Source of the DNA: Hysterium pulicare CBS 123377
Lineage: Eukaryota > Ascomycota > Dothideomycetes > Hysteriales > Hysteriaceae
Assembly: GCA_000467715.1 (NCBI GenBank)
Contig: AJFK01000437.1
Location: 1-45,997, forward strand
Direction: 5' to 3'
Length of the DNA stretch: 45,997 nt
Below the pieces are notes generated by a model. That model worked only from the letters and a program-made list of their open reading frames with translations, made no database searches and was not told the origin of the DNA. The position numbers and the translations under genes were made by a program. Of this stretch, positions 10,936-21,194 are shown in pieces. The first letter of the stretch is position 1, and each line of letters begins with the position of its first letter.

Positions 10936-11247
10936 CTATATCTGTTGCTCGATTTCGCCCAAATCGTTGTGGTGACAGCGAGGATCCTTCGGACATTTGC
11001 GGCAGTCCAAATAGCGTGGAGAGCACTTAATCCACCCAATTTGATAGTCAAGCATCTCGGATTTTCCGGTTTCATTGTCGTCATTTAAAGTGTTTGTATC
11101 GCTCGAAATGTTGCCGCCATCTTGACTTTGTGTAGGATTCTGGTGTGTGTGATTGGGGTTGAAGACTGACGTATTCGTTACAACAGGAATGTAAAGAGCT
11201 GCTGAACGGAGTACATAGAAGGCGATGAAAAAGTATGTGACCTTCAT
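10936..11247 (-). CDS. Small secreted four-cysteine protein (candidate)
   Basis: A 103-aa frame starting MKVTYFFIAFYVLRSAALY, a good signal peptide with a probable cut near residues 17-19. An upstream in-frame ATG at 11277 would put ten polar residues before the signal and is disfavoured. The mature part is N/T/S-rich with four N-glycosylation sequons (NTS, NHT, NIS, NET). It ends with a compact cysteine block of spacing C-x6-C-x2-C-x5-C (CSPRYLDCRKCPKDPRC), enough for two disulfides. I know no family with this exact block. Size, secretion signal and clustered cysteines fit effector-like or antimicrobial-like secreted fungal proteins, but this is inference. A short gene with no homologue recalled could also be a chance frame. 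Confidence 0.55.
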   Translation of the reverse strand: MKVTYFFIAFYVLRSAALYIPVVTNTSVFNPNHTHQNPTQSQDGGNISSDTNTLNDDNETGKSEMLDYQIGWIKCSPRYLDCRKCPKDPRCHHNDLGEIEQQI

Positions 11248-11511
11248 GTTGAGACGGAAAGAAGTTGCTTCGTACAAGTGAGTGAAGTGTGGGCGAAGGC
11301 TTCCTTTATATTCTGATGGGTTTCATGGTTGCACTAGCTTTGGCATTCCCATGGAACGCGAACCAAATTTTTTATTCACACAAGAAAGAGGCAACACATA
11401 CTGTTTCAGTTCCTACACTCTGCTTCTCAATGGAAACTTACAAATGAGCAAATACTATTCTGAACCTGCAAGACTGTATGAAAGCATTTTAATTTGGACT
11501 GGCGATATGCT

Positions 11512-12448
11512 CTACCATTTCTCGACAGCCGGCCTGGTATCGAGTTCCCAAACAAAGTTCGTTCTTGGCTGGGTATGGAGGTGCCAGTAGTCGTTCGCAA
11601 TCTAATACAATCAGTGAAATGCGACGAAAAGTGATCAACGAGGTATGAGACTTACTCCCTCGGCACTAAGTTTGGCCTCTGGGCCGGCGTCCTTCAACCA
11701 CTCCTTAGTCCTCGGGATATTGATGACTCCGTCAATGATCGCATGGGATACATGAACGCCTTTCGGACCAAACTCTCGAGCCAATGATTGAGATAATGCA
11801 CGTAGAGCAAACTTGCCACTTGCAAAGGAGGACATGAGTGCCGAGCCTCTGACGGACGCTGTTGCACCTGTGAAGATTAAAGAGGGTGGGTGCTCCGAGC
11901 CAACTTCAACCCCCTTCAAAAGGAGGGGGAGCGATGCTTGGGAGAAAAGAAAGCCTCCCTTCCTGAGCGGTAATCATCAGCCACAAACGATTCTCCCGGA
12001 CTAAGAACGTATATACTCACCCACTGACCTCTAATCCAGCAAAGTAATCATCCTCAGTGAGTTCCAAGAAAGGCTTTCGCACAAATCTGCCACTAGCATT
12101 GAATATAGCTGCCTTAAGAAATCATCAGTGAAGATTCCATCAAACGTCATGAGCAGTCTTCTCATAGTGATTCAACGTCCTAGATTTACTCACCGCTGCA
12201 CCCACACCGGAACCAAACTCTTTTTCAATGGTTGCAAAAGCGCTCTTTACGCTTTTTGAATCAGAGATATCAGTGCTGATGCCGATGGCTTTGCCTCCGC
12301 TTTGATTGATCTCTTTTGCCAGCGACTCATAGTTCTCTGGGTTTCTGGCTAACAAGACTACCGGGTAAGTAGCAGCGAACTTGCGGGCAACTGCGGCACC
12401 AGTTCCAGGGCCAACGCCAGCAACAATTGCGATAAGTTTGGAAGCCAT
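11512..12448 (-). CDS. Short-chain dehydrogenase/reductase, atypical active site
   Basis: Four exons on the minus strand (12448-12194, 12112-12021, 11962-11656, 11601-11512) give 247 aa, normal for a classical SDR. The Rossmann dinucleotide motif reads GVGPGTGAAVARKF near residue 11, so an NAD(P) cofactor is expected; IFNASGRF corresponds to the NNAG strand. The catalytic stretch reads SSFASGK: the usual YxxxK tyrosine is Phe while Lys is kept. From memory this F-x-x-x-K form is shared by a bacterial/fungal SDR subgroup with the downstream REFGPKGVHVSHAIIDG signature, so it is probably not a damaged gene. The last exon (ending RPAVEKW) restores the conserved C-terminal NDYWHLHTQP motif. Substrate unknown; cytosolic, no targeting signal. 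A TATA-like site lies about 75 nt upstream. Confidence 0.88.
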
Positions 12449-12521
12449 TCGGAGAGAGTCAAGTGAAGGATGGAGTGTATAGTAGAGGTCAATCAGAGGT
12501 CAAGTATGGCGAGGCTCGAGC

Positions 12522-12528
12522 ATATATA
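12522..12528 (-). promoter_or_regulatory. TATA-like element of the SDR gene
   Basis: TATATAT on the minus strand, about 75 nt upstream of the dehydrogenase ATG at 12448. Position and sequence fit a TATA box; not verified. Confidence 0.4.
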
Positions 12529-13438
12529 GACTGATTTTGGATTAGTAAAGATGGTTTAGTAAATACTCAAGGAGACGAGTCAAGTCAATGCACGATATAA
12601 CGCATGCTTTGAAATCTGGCGCGCGGAGCGGAGAGTGGTGAATAAGTTGGTCGCGTCATCGGTCGCTGGAATGACCGAACTTCAAGTGTTCCGTTCCTAT
12701 CGATAAGCATGCCGAGGGAATATCATCAAGCGGAACGGTGTGATAATAGGAGACGCCATAGCGTTCAAGTGAGGTTATTGCAGTAATCATGTTGCGTGTC
12801 TACACGGAAGCACGCAATCACCCGTTATCGTGCCATTCGCTGAAAGGAAGTCCATTCATCTACCGCATCCGTATAAAGTCCAATACTTGAGCTGCAGTAA
12901 CGCAATATTATATTCTTACCACCCACCCTTCCCATAGGTGAGAACTGCTTCCGTGCAATCTGGGATGTTCCTCACCATCAAACCGCTCAATTCATAGACG
13001 TAATCTCAAGAACAGTCTGCAGGCGAGCATGACCGAAGTCATGTTAGGTTACTCTTCGCTAGTCGTATAACTTCATGCAACCATTGGGGAGGGTTGAAGA
13101 GTAGATAATCTAGCGTAAGGATTGGTGAGTATATTGGAGGAACAACACATCAGAGATCGATGTCAGTCAGCACATGGACGATATTTGACCGTTCAGGAGG
13201 TTGTGAAACATTGCCTAGGATTCTGGATACTGATATAAGCCACAGGGTTTTCTGTCCGAACTTGGAAGTTGACAAGGCGGTTTCCTCACATTCCAGTACC
13301 CTCAAGTCGTAACCACAGTTGGTGAAGAATTGCAGTGATTTATTTTGTTCGCAGACGAAACCCTTGAAGCCTACGCCGAAAAGGCCTATACCTGGCCAAC
13401 CATGCCATGAAATTGTCATCAACCTGTCAACCGCGCAA
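12529..13438. other. Intergenic, no gene recognised
   Basis: About 0.9 kb between the dehydrogenase promoter and the 3' end of RPL26. The minus-strand frame 13150-13467 overlaps the RPL26 stop and has no motif; it is most likely 3' UTR and spacer. Confidence 0.45.
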
Positions 13439-14117
13439 TTACTCCCTTGACTTCTTGGCCGCCTCACGTCCCTGGCCTATCCTCTCGAGAATATTCTCCC
13501 TGTCCTTGTCCAGCTTGAGCTTTGTGACGACAATTTTCGAAGCGGCAATTGGGATTGGGACGGATTGACCTAGCGATTGTCAGATCACATCGCATGCTTT
13601 TTGCACTCTGGTATCGAACTAACCGTTGCTCTTCTCGCGAGTGACTAAACGAATAGGTTAGACATAATATATCAATCACACAAGTTTGAGAATTCGGCCA
13701 AGTCATACCTCGCTCAATGTAGACACAGTATTTCAAACGATACACGGAAGTAACTTTGCCCTCGCGACCTTTGCCCGATCCTCGAGTGATCAGAACCTCG
13801 TCCTGCCAGTTTTTAGCAATATGTATCAAGGAAGCGAGAGCATTCGACGCCTACATCTTTTCGGATTGGGATACTGGACAAGTCAGTAATGCCCAGCAGT
13901 AGAACTGGGAGAGATCAGTATTACCTTCGAACATTGTGCTTCTCGCGGAGCTCCTTGCTTAATGGTGCCTGTGGGCCATTGTCAGAATACTTGCAGGAGG
14001 CGAAAGAAGTTCTGCACTGACCGACATGATTGTTCGACGGACGCTGCTGGGGGCGCCGAAGTGAGCCTTTCGCGACTTGCGCCGCGAGCTGGCGATGCCT
14101 TTGATTGTCTTTGTCAT
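13439..14117 (-). CDS. RPL26: 60S ribosomal protein L26 (uL24)
   Basis: Six exons on the minus strand: 14117-14022, 13968-13925, 13873-13855, 13802-13709, 13644-13624, 13569-13439. They give 134 aa, the family's usual length. The protein is part of the large ribosomal subunit near the exit tunnel. Conserved blocks: [39 protein letters not shown], the KOW motif [33 protein letters not shown], and [13 protein letters not shown]. Exons 3 and 5 are only 19 and 21 nt, so the gene is nearly invisible as open frames, and two misleading minus-strand frames run through it. Intron 1 uses the uncommon donor GTCAGT. It is divergent from the AT-hook gene, with about 430 nt between the two starts. Confidence 0.97.
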
Positions 14118-14550
14118 TTTGGGAGGTGTTGTGTGTCGAAAGTCGGTATCGTCGTCGTCGTCACGAAATTCGTCGAGTTGTGTGCTCGCGGCATTGAGGC
14201 TATTCGCTTGTGAGGCTAGCGCCTCGGAGCCGGATTAACATTCTTCGGACCGCGCTAATGTCCATCCTTGGCGTAGCCAGCATCTCCAATGCACCGCGTG
14301 ATGTGATTCGTAAGAAAGTCAACCTTCGAGCGTTACATACATTCACTCCCAGGTCGCTGTCAGGCCCACTGCGCGAAGTTGGAACGGTAATTCTTGTAAT
14401 CTAGTCTCTCTTACTTCACTCCTAACTTTTGCGCGACAGACCCTCATCATCACTTATTCGCTTTCCATCCAACGAGATCACACCCTCATGCGTCCCTCGT
14501 GCATCACACTGGGTGTGAAGAAGGAGCCTCTGGCATTCTAGCCGGACAAC
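14118..14550. promoter_or_regulatory. Divergent promoter of RPL26 and the AT-hook gene
   Basis: The 433-nt interval separates two outward-facing starts and must hold both promoters. I see no clear TATA box. Two open frames (13962-14213, 14210-14404) carry no motif. Confidence 0.5.
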
Positions 14551-17500
14551 ATGGCTTCCAACAATTATTACGCAGGCTATTACTCGAACAATCAGCAGAA
14601 CCAGCAACCCTATAATGGTTACCAGACCACAACGAACTCGAACGGAATACAATCTTCGTCGCATACTTCACAACAGTATCAACAGGCACCCGTACCAGCC
14701 ACTACTCAACCAGCGGATTACATGACGTATCCAACACATTCCTATACGGGACAAGGAGCCGCTTATGGTGGACAGCAGGACGGGTCTTGGAGCGGCAACT
14801 ATGGGACAAATCGAGGGACAACCGACCGCGCCGCAGAGGTACTCACGAATTTGAGCAACTCGGCTTATACTTCAGGTAGTTCTGCAGCAGTGAGCAGCCC
14901 TGGTTTCACCCCTACAAATGCACCGACTTCGCGATACCCCCAGGTCCCACAGAATTCGGTCCCACAAGATTCCAGAATCAATGCACATGCCGCTCAATCA
15001 TCTTATGGTCAAACTCAATCTCGCCCTCGAAGCGTAAACACCAACCGTGGTCAAGCTACTTCTTCTGGCCGAGGAGGATTGCCTTCACCTGCATCTGCTG
15101 TTGGTTATCCTTCACAAAGAGTCCAGGCAGCCTACAATCAGCAGCAGAGGTCTGCCAGTCCTGCTCAAAAGCAATATTCGCAAAACAAAGGCATTCCTGT
15201 CTCTTCAGCTACGACCTCTAACATGCCCACTTCTGGCCAATTCAATGACTACCATCGAGCACTCCCAAACGTCACAGATGCAGCACGTCCTACCCAAGCA
15301 CCTACTTCAAATACCTACTCATATGCTAACCGGCATGCCACTGCGCCAGCCACACAGAATGCTAGATCGAATTCAGTAGCGGATCAGTACAGCCAACCCG
15401 CAATCACAGTGGATCCAATGGCTGTCTACGATCCATGGCCGGAGTACCAACGAAAGCAGGAGGCGTTAAGAGCGCAGAAAGCGGCAGAAGATGCGGCCCG
15501 TGCCGAAGAAGACAGGAAAGCGGAGGAGGTAAGGCGTGTGGAAGAGGAAAGGAAGAAAGCTGAAGAGGAGCACAAGGCGGACGAAGCGCGGAGGGCACGT
15601 GAAATTCTCGAAGCACAAGTTCCTGTACCTCTTCCACCGACCGAGAAAAAGCCAAGAAAGAATCAGTCCAAGTCGAAATCGAAAAAGCAATCGACTACAA
15701 CCGAACTGGCCACAGCCGAGTTTTCTACAGCGGCACAATCAACTGGTGATGGTGATCCGGATCTTGAGGGCGAGATTCGTGCAATGATGGCCAAGATGCG
15801 AGAGTTGAACAATAAAGACCCGAGCCTGCTCGCTCGCATCTGGGAAGAGGAGCGGAAGGGACGGGCGGACAGCAAATCACCTACATCACAAAGCGGGCCG
15901 ACCCCTCAGCCAGCAACTCAAGTTCCTCAAGCGACCGCAGGCAAAGCACAAAGCAAAAAAGCTGCATCGAAACATGACCTTACAACTACGAACAGCAGTG
16001 CTACAACCAAAAAGACTGCACCTTATGCCGCCACTCAGAATTCCGTTCCAAAATCGCAAGTACCTCCAAGGCCTGCATCCACGACTCCTGCATCTAATGC
16101 TTCCAAGCCCAAACCAACTGGTAGTACCATATGGCCTCCAGAGAAAAAGGTTCAGCTTGCAGCAGCCGCTGCCAACTACCTGAACGCGATCCCACAAAAC
16201 CAGGATAAGGTTCTCAGCGGAGACCAAATCTGTAAAATGCTTGACAAGAACCCTTCGTATATTGAGCTATGCGAGATTTTAGAGGGGATGAACATCAGAT
16301 TAGACAGGGCGGCGTTTGCAAAAAATCTCCTCTCAGCTGTGCCGGACGTGAATTCGGCTTCTCAACGAACGGCCCAGATTCAGAACCAGACGCCACCAAA
16401 ACCTCTGACGCAACCTCCACCCATTCAATCTCAAGCGAATGGTGGTACCCGCAGTGTACCGTCGCAGAATGCTACTGTACAACCATCACAGAACAATATA
16501 ACAGCTCACTCTACGCAGGACAATGAGACTGCCCCTCAATATGGCTCACCATATGCACCAGCTGTGCAGGCTCCTTACTATAATTCGGCATATCCCCCAT
16601 TTCCAGAAGACAATGTTCCAGGTACACAATCTTCTGCGCCTGTTGCACAGATGATACCGCAAGTCAAACATGAAATACCAAAGGAAATGCCGAAACCAGC
16701 CAATAAAGAGGAGGCAGCAAGAAAAAGAAACTTTTCTGACATGATCGACTTGACAATTCTCTCGGATGAAGATGCGGAACCACCTCCACAGAAGAAGGTC
16801 AATGTGGATGCTGGATACCCATATACTCCCCCGGGCTCAGTGCCTCCCAGTGCCATGGATCCCCATCACAAGCTTGGGAACTTCCCTCAAACACCTGCTA
16901 CCATGCCACAACCTGCGTCTGTGATAGATGCTCCACTTCCCCCTAATGTTGGGAATCATTTAAGATCAGCCGATATTATTCATCCCATTGACAAGAGGAA
17001 AGCATTACGCAGATCAACCTACAACATCAAAACGATTGCTCGGGACGTGCTTCTTGCTTGTGGAAGGCACCCAGAAGAACGCCAACTGAACGCACATCTG
17101 GAGGTTCTGAAGACCACACTGCTTCAAGTTGACAGCAATAGCGACTTAAGTACACTCAGATGGGATATCATCGACCCTGGAGTTCCGCCAAAGGGTTTCT
17201 TCAAGCCACAGGACAATATTCAAGCGGCCGAAGATGCTGACGATGAGGATGAGAGTGAGGATGAGGCCTTCACTTCTCCAGCACGTCCACGGGTTGTGGC
17301 ACGACAGACTGTCGACGTCGGCGGTGGCGGTGGAACAAGTACAGAAGCCTGGACTTCATCAACAAACCATCCACTCAAGGACGCACCGAAGCGACGAGGC
17401 CGACCACCTCGACATAGCTATCCTTCATCAACTTCGAGACCTTATGGCTTTGGGGATGGTGATATGGATCGTCCACGAGGCAGTCAAGTACCTTCCAGAG

Positions 17501-18603
17501 GTCGTGGTAGTCATAGTGGTCACTCGTCCAGACCCGCAGGCTCAGGGCAGAACGCAGGTGGCTCCCAAGGCTCTACTGGTTCTGGCTATACCGCAACAAC
17601 GCTCTCAAGCGCTCCACAAGTGGGTGACTCAGGAACTGGCTATTCGGCCTTCCGTGCTACCACTCACAACCCAGATGGGACTCCGATACCCAAGAAAAAA
17701 GGTAGACCTGTCGGCTGGCGAAAAGCCATTCACGGTTCCACTGCAACTCAAACCCAGTCCGGACTTCGACAACCAAGCGGTCTACGCAACGTCAGCAGTC
17801 CTGTCGTGGACATCAATTCAAGGCCTCCCAGTGTTGGCATGGCATCGCGGGGCCAACAGCCTCCGAAATTTCTTATCTACAAATGTGAGTGGCAAGGTTG
17901 CTCCGCCCAGCTCCACAACTTAGACACGCTCAGGAAGCACGTCCACAAACGACACGGAGCCCCTCTTCCCAACGGCGGTCATGAGTGCTTGTGGGGCAGT
18001 TGTGGCCAAGATGTGGCGGGTATTGATCCCGTCACTGGCATCAACGTTGAACGACGCCAGCCCTACAAATATGACAGTGATGCCAAGTGGCGCGATCATC
18101 TTGAAGTGAAACACTTCCGTCCTATGTCTTGGAGACTGGGCGATGGCCCTGCGAGCGGATTATCAGGTATGTACATAGCTCAGACTTGCCCCAGACTGTT
18201 CAAACTGACACATCAAACAGATGCCCATGACTCCGCATCTGAATCCTATCTCTCCGATCGCCAAGGCCGCCGTGTGACTCCCCGTATCAGCGTTGCCCCA
18301 GAACGCCTAGGCTCCTTGCAAGAGTCGGAGAATCATCGTAGAGATCCAAATGGTCCGGCTTCCCTTAGTGCTCCTCGTCGTGGAAGGCCACCCAAGTCAA
18401 AGAACGAAAAAAAGTTTGAGGCACACAACGGAGCTAGCGCTGCCCTTGTGCATAAGCGTGAAGTTGGTGGAACAGGGTTTGAGAATAGTGGAGCTCTCTT
18501 GGTGAATGATAAGCGTAGGAAAGGCCTTAACTTTAATGAGGAGGAGGAAGAAGAAGAAGAAGATGATGATGATGGGAAATTTGTAGATTCGGAATACTCC
18601 TGA
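14551..18603 (+). CDS. Large AT-hook / C2H2 zinc-finger nuclear protein
   Basis: Exons 14551-18166 and 18221-18603 give 1332 aa. The 54-nt intron (GTATGT...ACAG) keeps the frame and has no stop, so unspliced reading gives a spurious 1350-aa product; splicing gives SGLSDAHDS. The first ~290 residues are Q/N/S/T/Y-rich and disordered. A highly charged helix (EALRAQKAAEDAARAEEDR onward, about 307-352) follows. A folded-looking block contains LDKNPSYIELCEILEGM. Three AT-hook-like motifs occur: RRGRPPRH, KKKGRPVGW and RRGRPPKSK. Two zinc-finger-like units follow the second hook: C-x4-C...H-x4-H starting CEWQGC, and CLWGSC...HLEVKH. The tail is acidic. This points to a chromatin-associated DNA-binding protein, perhaps a remodelling-complex subunit; I cannot name the family. 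Start 14551 is the first ATG of the frame. Confidence 0.85.
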   Translation: MASNNYYAGYYSNNQQNQQPYNGYQTTTNSNGIQSSSHTSQQYQQAPVPATTQPADYMTYPTHSYTGQGAAYGGQQDGSWSGNYGTNRGTTDRAAEVLTNLSNSAYTSGSSAAVSSPGFTPTNAPTSRYPQVPQNSVPQDSRINAHAAQSSYGQTQSRPRSVNTNRGQATSSGRGGLPSPASAVGYPSQRVQAAYNQQQRSASPAQKQYSQNKGIPVSSATTSNMPTSGQFNDYHRALPNVTDAARPTQAPTSNTYSYANRHATAPATQNARSNSVADQYSQPAITVDPMAVYDPWPEYQRKQEALRAQKAAEDAARAEEDRKAEEVRRVEEERKKAEEEHKADEARRAREILEAQVPVPLPPTEKKPRKNQSKSKSKKQSTTTELATAEFSTAAQSTGDGDPDLEGEIRAMMAKMRELNNKDPSLLARIWEEERKGRADSKSPTSQSGPTPQPATQVPQATAGKAQSKKAASKHDLTTTNSSATTKKTAPYAATQNSVPKSQVPPRPASTTPASNASKPKPTGSTIWPPEKKVQLAAAAANYLNAIPQNQDKVLSGDQICKMLDKNPSYIELCEILEGMNIRLDRAAFAKNLLSAVPDVNSASQRTAQIQNQTPPKPLTQPPPIQSQANGGTRSVPSQNATVQPSQNNITAHSTQDNETAPQYGSPYAPAVQAPYYNSAYPPFPEDNVPGTQSSAPVAQMIPQVKHEIPKEMPKPANKEEAARKRNFSDMIDLTILSDEDAEPPPQKKVNVDAGYPYTPPGSVPPSAMDPHHKLGNFPQTPATMPQPASVIDAPLPPNVGNHLRSADIIHPIDKRKALRRSTYNIKTIARDVLLACGRHPEERQLNAHLEVLKTTLLQVDSNSDLSTLRWDIIDPGVPPKGFFKPQDNIQAAEDADDEDESEDEAFTSPARPRVVARQTVDVGGGGGTSTEAWTSSTNHPLKDAPKRRGRPPRHSYPSSTSRPYGFGDGDMDRPRGSQVPSRGRGSHSGHSSRPAGSGQNAGGSQGSTGSGYTATTLSSAPQVGDSGTGYSAFRATTHNPDGTPIPKKKGRPVGWRKAIHGSTATQTQSGLRQPSGLRNVSSPVVDINSRPPSVGMASRGQQPPKFLIYKCEWQGCSAQLHNLDTLRKHVHKRHGAPLPNGGHECLWGSCGQDVAGIDPVTGINVERRQPYKYDSDAKWRDHLEVKHFRPMSWRLGDGPASGLSGMYIAQTCPRLFKLTHQTDAHDSASESYLSDRQGRRVTPRISVAPERLGSLQESENHRRDPNGPASLSAPRRGRPPKSKNEKKFEAHNGASAALVHKREVGGTGFENSGALLVNDKRRKGLNFNEEEEEEEEDDDDGKFVDSEYS

Positions 18604-19304
18604 ATGCTTTACTTGAGGTTTAAATTAGGAAACGATTGGGGGAGTGGGTCTTTAGAATTGCGGATGCAATCTTCACATGGCTTTAGGAATTTGAGAGGGT
18701 ATAATGCATTATCCATGGGTGGAGGATACCCTTCTGCGCTTCTGGTTTGGCATACTGGCCGACCTGTTTTATTTCTTCAATGCATAAGCGGTCGATATCA
18801 TGAATGCTTAGGCAAACTTCATAAGCAAAGGTCACCTACTGGTAACATGAAATGGCACGGGTGATATTCTGTAAGATCTTCTGAATTGGGTGGTTCCTTT
18901 ATAACCACGAGTATTGGAACGTTACCGGTGATCATAGTCTGCCAAAGGAGACCAAAGGAGCGAGAGCTCTTCAATGAACGTCGCCAGTCACTGTATAGAA
19001 ATTTGAGGCATAACATCGATTATTGAGGACGCAGCTCAGACTTTGATTGAAACGACCCGATGTGCGCCCAGCCAAAACTCCCCCTATATATACAGTCATT
19101 CTCTAGCGTGACTAGAGGCATCCGCATGGTTGACGAGTCCGCTCAGAGTTCCTAGAAACAAAGATCTGCGAAAATCGGCCGAAGGTATAGTTTAATTTAC
19201 TCCACAAGTTGGTAGGCCCCGAAAACCGTACACGTGCTGTCTTCAAGCAACGCCTCCCCACAATCGATGTTCGACAGCCGTATTCAACCAAATCGGTCCC
19301 CCAT
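18604..19304. other. Intergenic, 3' regions of two convergent genes
   Basis: Holds the 3' flanks of the AT-hook gene and of OST4. Short frames 18604-18864 and 18819-19016 have no motif. A TATATATA run lies at 19085-19092 with no gene to serve. Confidence 0.45.
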
Positions 19305-19472
19305 CTAGCTCTTCACTTTCCCGCCTTGCTGCGCTCCCGGTATGCTATTCGGCTTCGTAGTCGCAATGTGGTCTTCTGAATTGACTTCGAGGAAATGGTA
19401 GAGGATGATGAGGAGCATAGCGGCACTACCGAGGAATATGGCGAGTGTGTAAAGAGTGTCGTCTGAGATCAT
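19305..19472 (-). CDS. OST4: Oligosaccharyltransferase subunit Ost4
   Basis: A 55-aa protein in one exon. The first 31 residues, MISDDTLYTLAIFLG, a hydrophobic helix and LIILYHFLEVN, match the Ost4 family from memory. Ost4 is a single-pass mini-subunit of the ER oligosaccharyltransferase that stabilises the Ost3/Ost6-Stt3 subcomplex for N-glycosylation. It spans the ER membrane with one segment (about residues 8-28). The polar tail after residue 32 is longer than in yeast Ost4 (36 aa), as in other filamentous fungi as far as I recall. It is divergent from TMA46. Confidence 0.93.
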   Translation of the reverse strand: MISDDTLYTLAIFLGSAAMLLIILYHFLEVNSEDHIATTKPNSIPGAQQGGKVKS

Positions 19473-19963
19473 GATTGCTGTGGTAGCAAAGAAGGCTGAG
19501 TTTGGCGATTCTTGGGGTGGAAGATTGGTGGTTTGAAAGGAGACGTAAGCTCTTCTGGAGGCTCATTAGTTGCGCAATTGGAAAGGGACGTATTTGAGAA
19601 CATACGGATAGTTTGCAGTCCTATATATAGGAAGATAGCATTTGAACTGGGGTTCACGGAAGTAGAGTAAGGCGTCGTCAATAGTGAATGTGCTCCCTTC
19701 TAAAGCCACCTTGACCTTTGGAGAATGATATTGCCCGCTCCGAATCCACAGAGAGCTGAGTCATGGGCGCAAACCGCTCCTCGAAAATTCCGCCCCACCA
19801 CCGTCATTCTCTCCAGCACAGCCTTGGCTAAACCACACATTCACCCATTTTCTCACGTCCCAGGCACCGAGCGATCCAACTTCACCCACACTCTCTAGGC
19901 TGGCCCTCGCATTGGATATACAGAAAAGTATTGGGCAAGACATAGGCCCCGGAAACAGTCACT
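19473..19963. promoter_or_regulatory. Divergent promoter of OST4 and TMA46
   Basis: A 491-nt interval between the outward-facing starts of OST4 (19472) and TMA46 (19964). Minus-strand frames 19469-19681 and 19761-19943 within it have no motif. No specific element identified. Confidence 0.45.
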
Positions 19964-21194
19964 ATGCCGCCGAAGAAGGGGGACCAGCCAAAGTCTGCGA
20001 AGGTCAGCGTGGATAAGGTATGCATACGAGAATTAGCTTGGAGATTACATGGATACGGCTAACTGTATTTGTAGACCTTTGGCATGAAAAATGTAAGATA
20101 TCCAGCAACCTCCCTCGCCGGCGACCCTCACTTCGCCTCTTCACCAACGCAAACTGACAATCTCCTCCCCTCGGCAGAAAAAAGGCGGAGCAGCACAAAA
20201 ACAAATAAAGCAAATCCAACAAGCTGCCTCCTCGGCTAAAACTCCCGATCAGAAGAAGAAAGAGGCAGAGAAACTCCAACGAGAGAAAGAAAAGAAAGCT
20301 GCAGAAGACGCCCGGAGAGAAGCAGCCGAACTCTTCAAGCCTGTGCAAGTGCAAAAGGTGCCTTTCGGTGTCGACCCTAAAACCATCCTTTGCCAATTCT
20401 ATAAGAAGGGGCATTGCGACAAAGGGAGGAAGTGCAAATTCAGCCATGACCTGTCCGTGGAACGGAAATCGGAGAAAAGGAGTTTGTACACGGATACAAG
20501 AGATGGAGAGGAGGAGGAGGAGCAGAAAAAGAAAGACGATATGATTGATTGGGATGAGGAGAAACTGAGAAATGTAGTATTGTCGAAGCACGGCAATCCG
20601 AAGACCACAACGGAAAAGGTGTGTAAGTATTTTATTGAGGCGGTGGAGAACCAGAAGTATGGATGGTTTTGGACATGTCCGAATGGTGGCGATAAGTGTA
20701 TGTATAAGCATTCACTACCTCCTGGGTAAGACTTCTATCTTCCAAAGTGCGAGAAGGCGGGTATACTAATTGAATATAGATTCGTATTAAAGACGAAAGA
20801 ACAACGCGCGGCCGAGAAAGCTCTAATGGACAAATCCCCCCTCGCCACCCTAACTCTTGAAGACTTCCTCGAATCAGAACGCCATAAACTCTCCGGCACC
20901 CTCACCCCCGTTACCGCAGAAACATTCGCCAAATGGAAGAAAGAGCGATTAGACAAGAAGCAAGCCGAAGAACAGGCCAAGGCGATGAAAGAAGCTACTG
21001 GAAGAGCTATGTTTGAGAAGGGAGACTGGCAAATGAGTGAGGATGAAAGCGAGGAAGATGACGATGACGATGAGAGGGGCGGGGCTTGGAACTTGGATGC
21101 TTTACGTAGGGAGACAGAGGCTGCGCGGCAGAGAAGGGAGGAGGAGAGGTTGGCGGCAGCTGCAGGTGGAGAGATTGGGGCTGCTGGATCATAG
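19964..21194 (+). CDS. TMA46: CCCH zinc-finger translation factor Tma46/ZC3H15 (DFRP1)
   Basis: Exons 19964-20017, 20075-20092, 20178-20725 and 20780-21194 give 344 aa, as expected for the family. It is a ribosome-associated protein that binds and stabilises the GTPase Rbg1/DRG1. The first exons encode [18 protein letters not shown] and TFGMKN; the 18-nt exon 2 supplies the family's TFG(M/L)KN motif. A Lys/Glu-rich helix follows. CCCH finger 1 is [19 protein letters not shown] (C-x7-C-x5-C-x3-H). Finger 2 spans CKYFIEAVE to [13 protein letters not shown]. The DRG-interacting C-terminal region includes [18 protein letters not shown] and [15 protein letters not shown], ending in an acidic run and [11 protein letters not shown]. 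It is convergent with KRR1. Confidence 0.95.

Noticed and set aside
11282-11590. 102-codon plus-strand frame
   Set aside because: Lies largely opposite the last exon of the minus-strand dehydrogenase and has no motif.
13464-13829. 121-codon minus-strand frame
   Set aside because: It reads through two introns of RPL26; only parts of it are true exon sequence.
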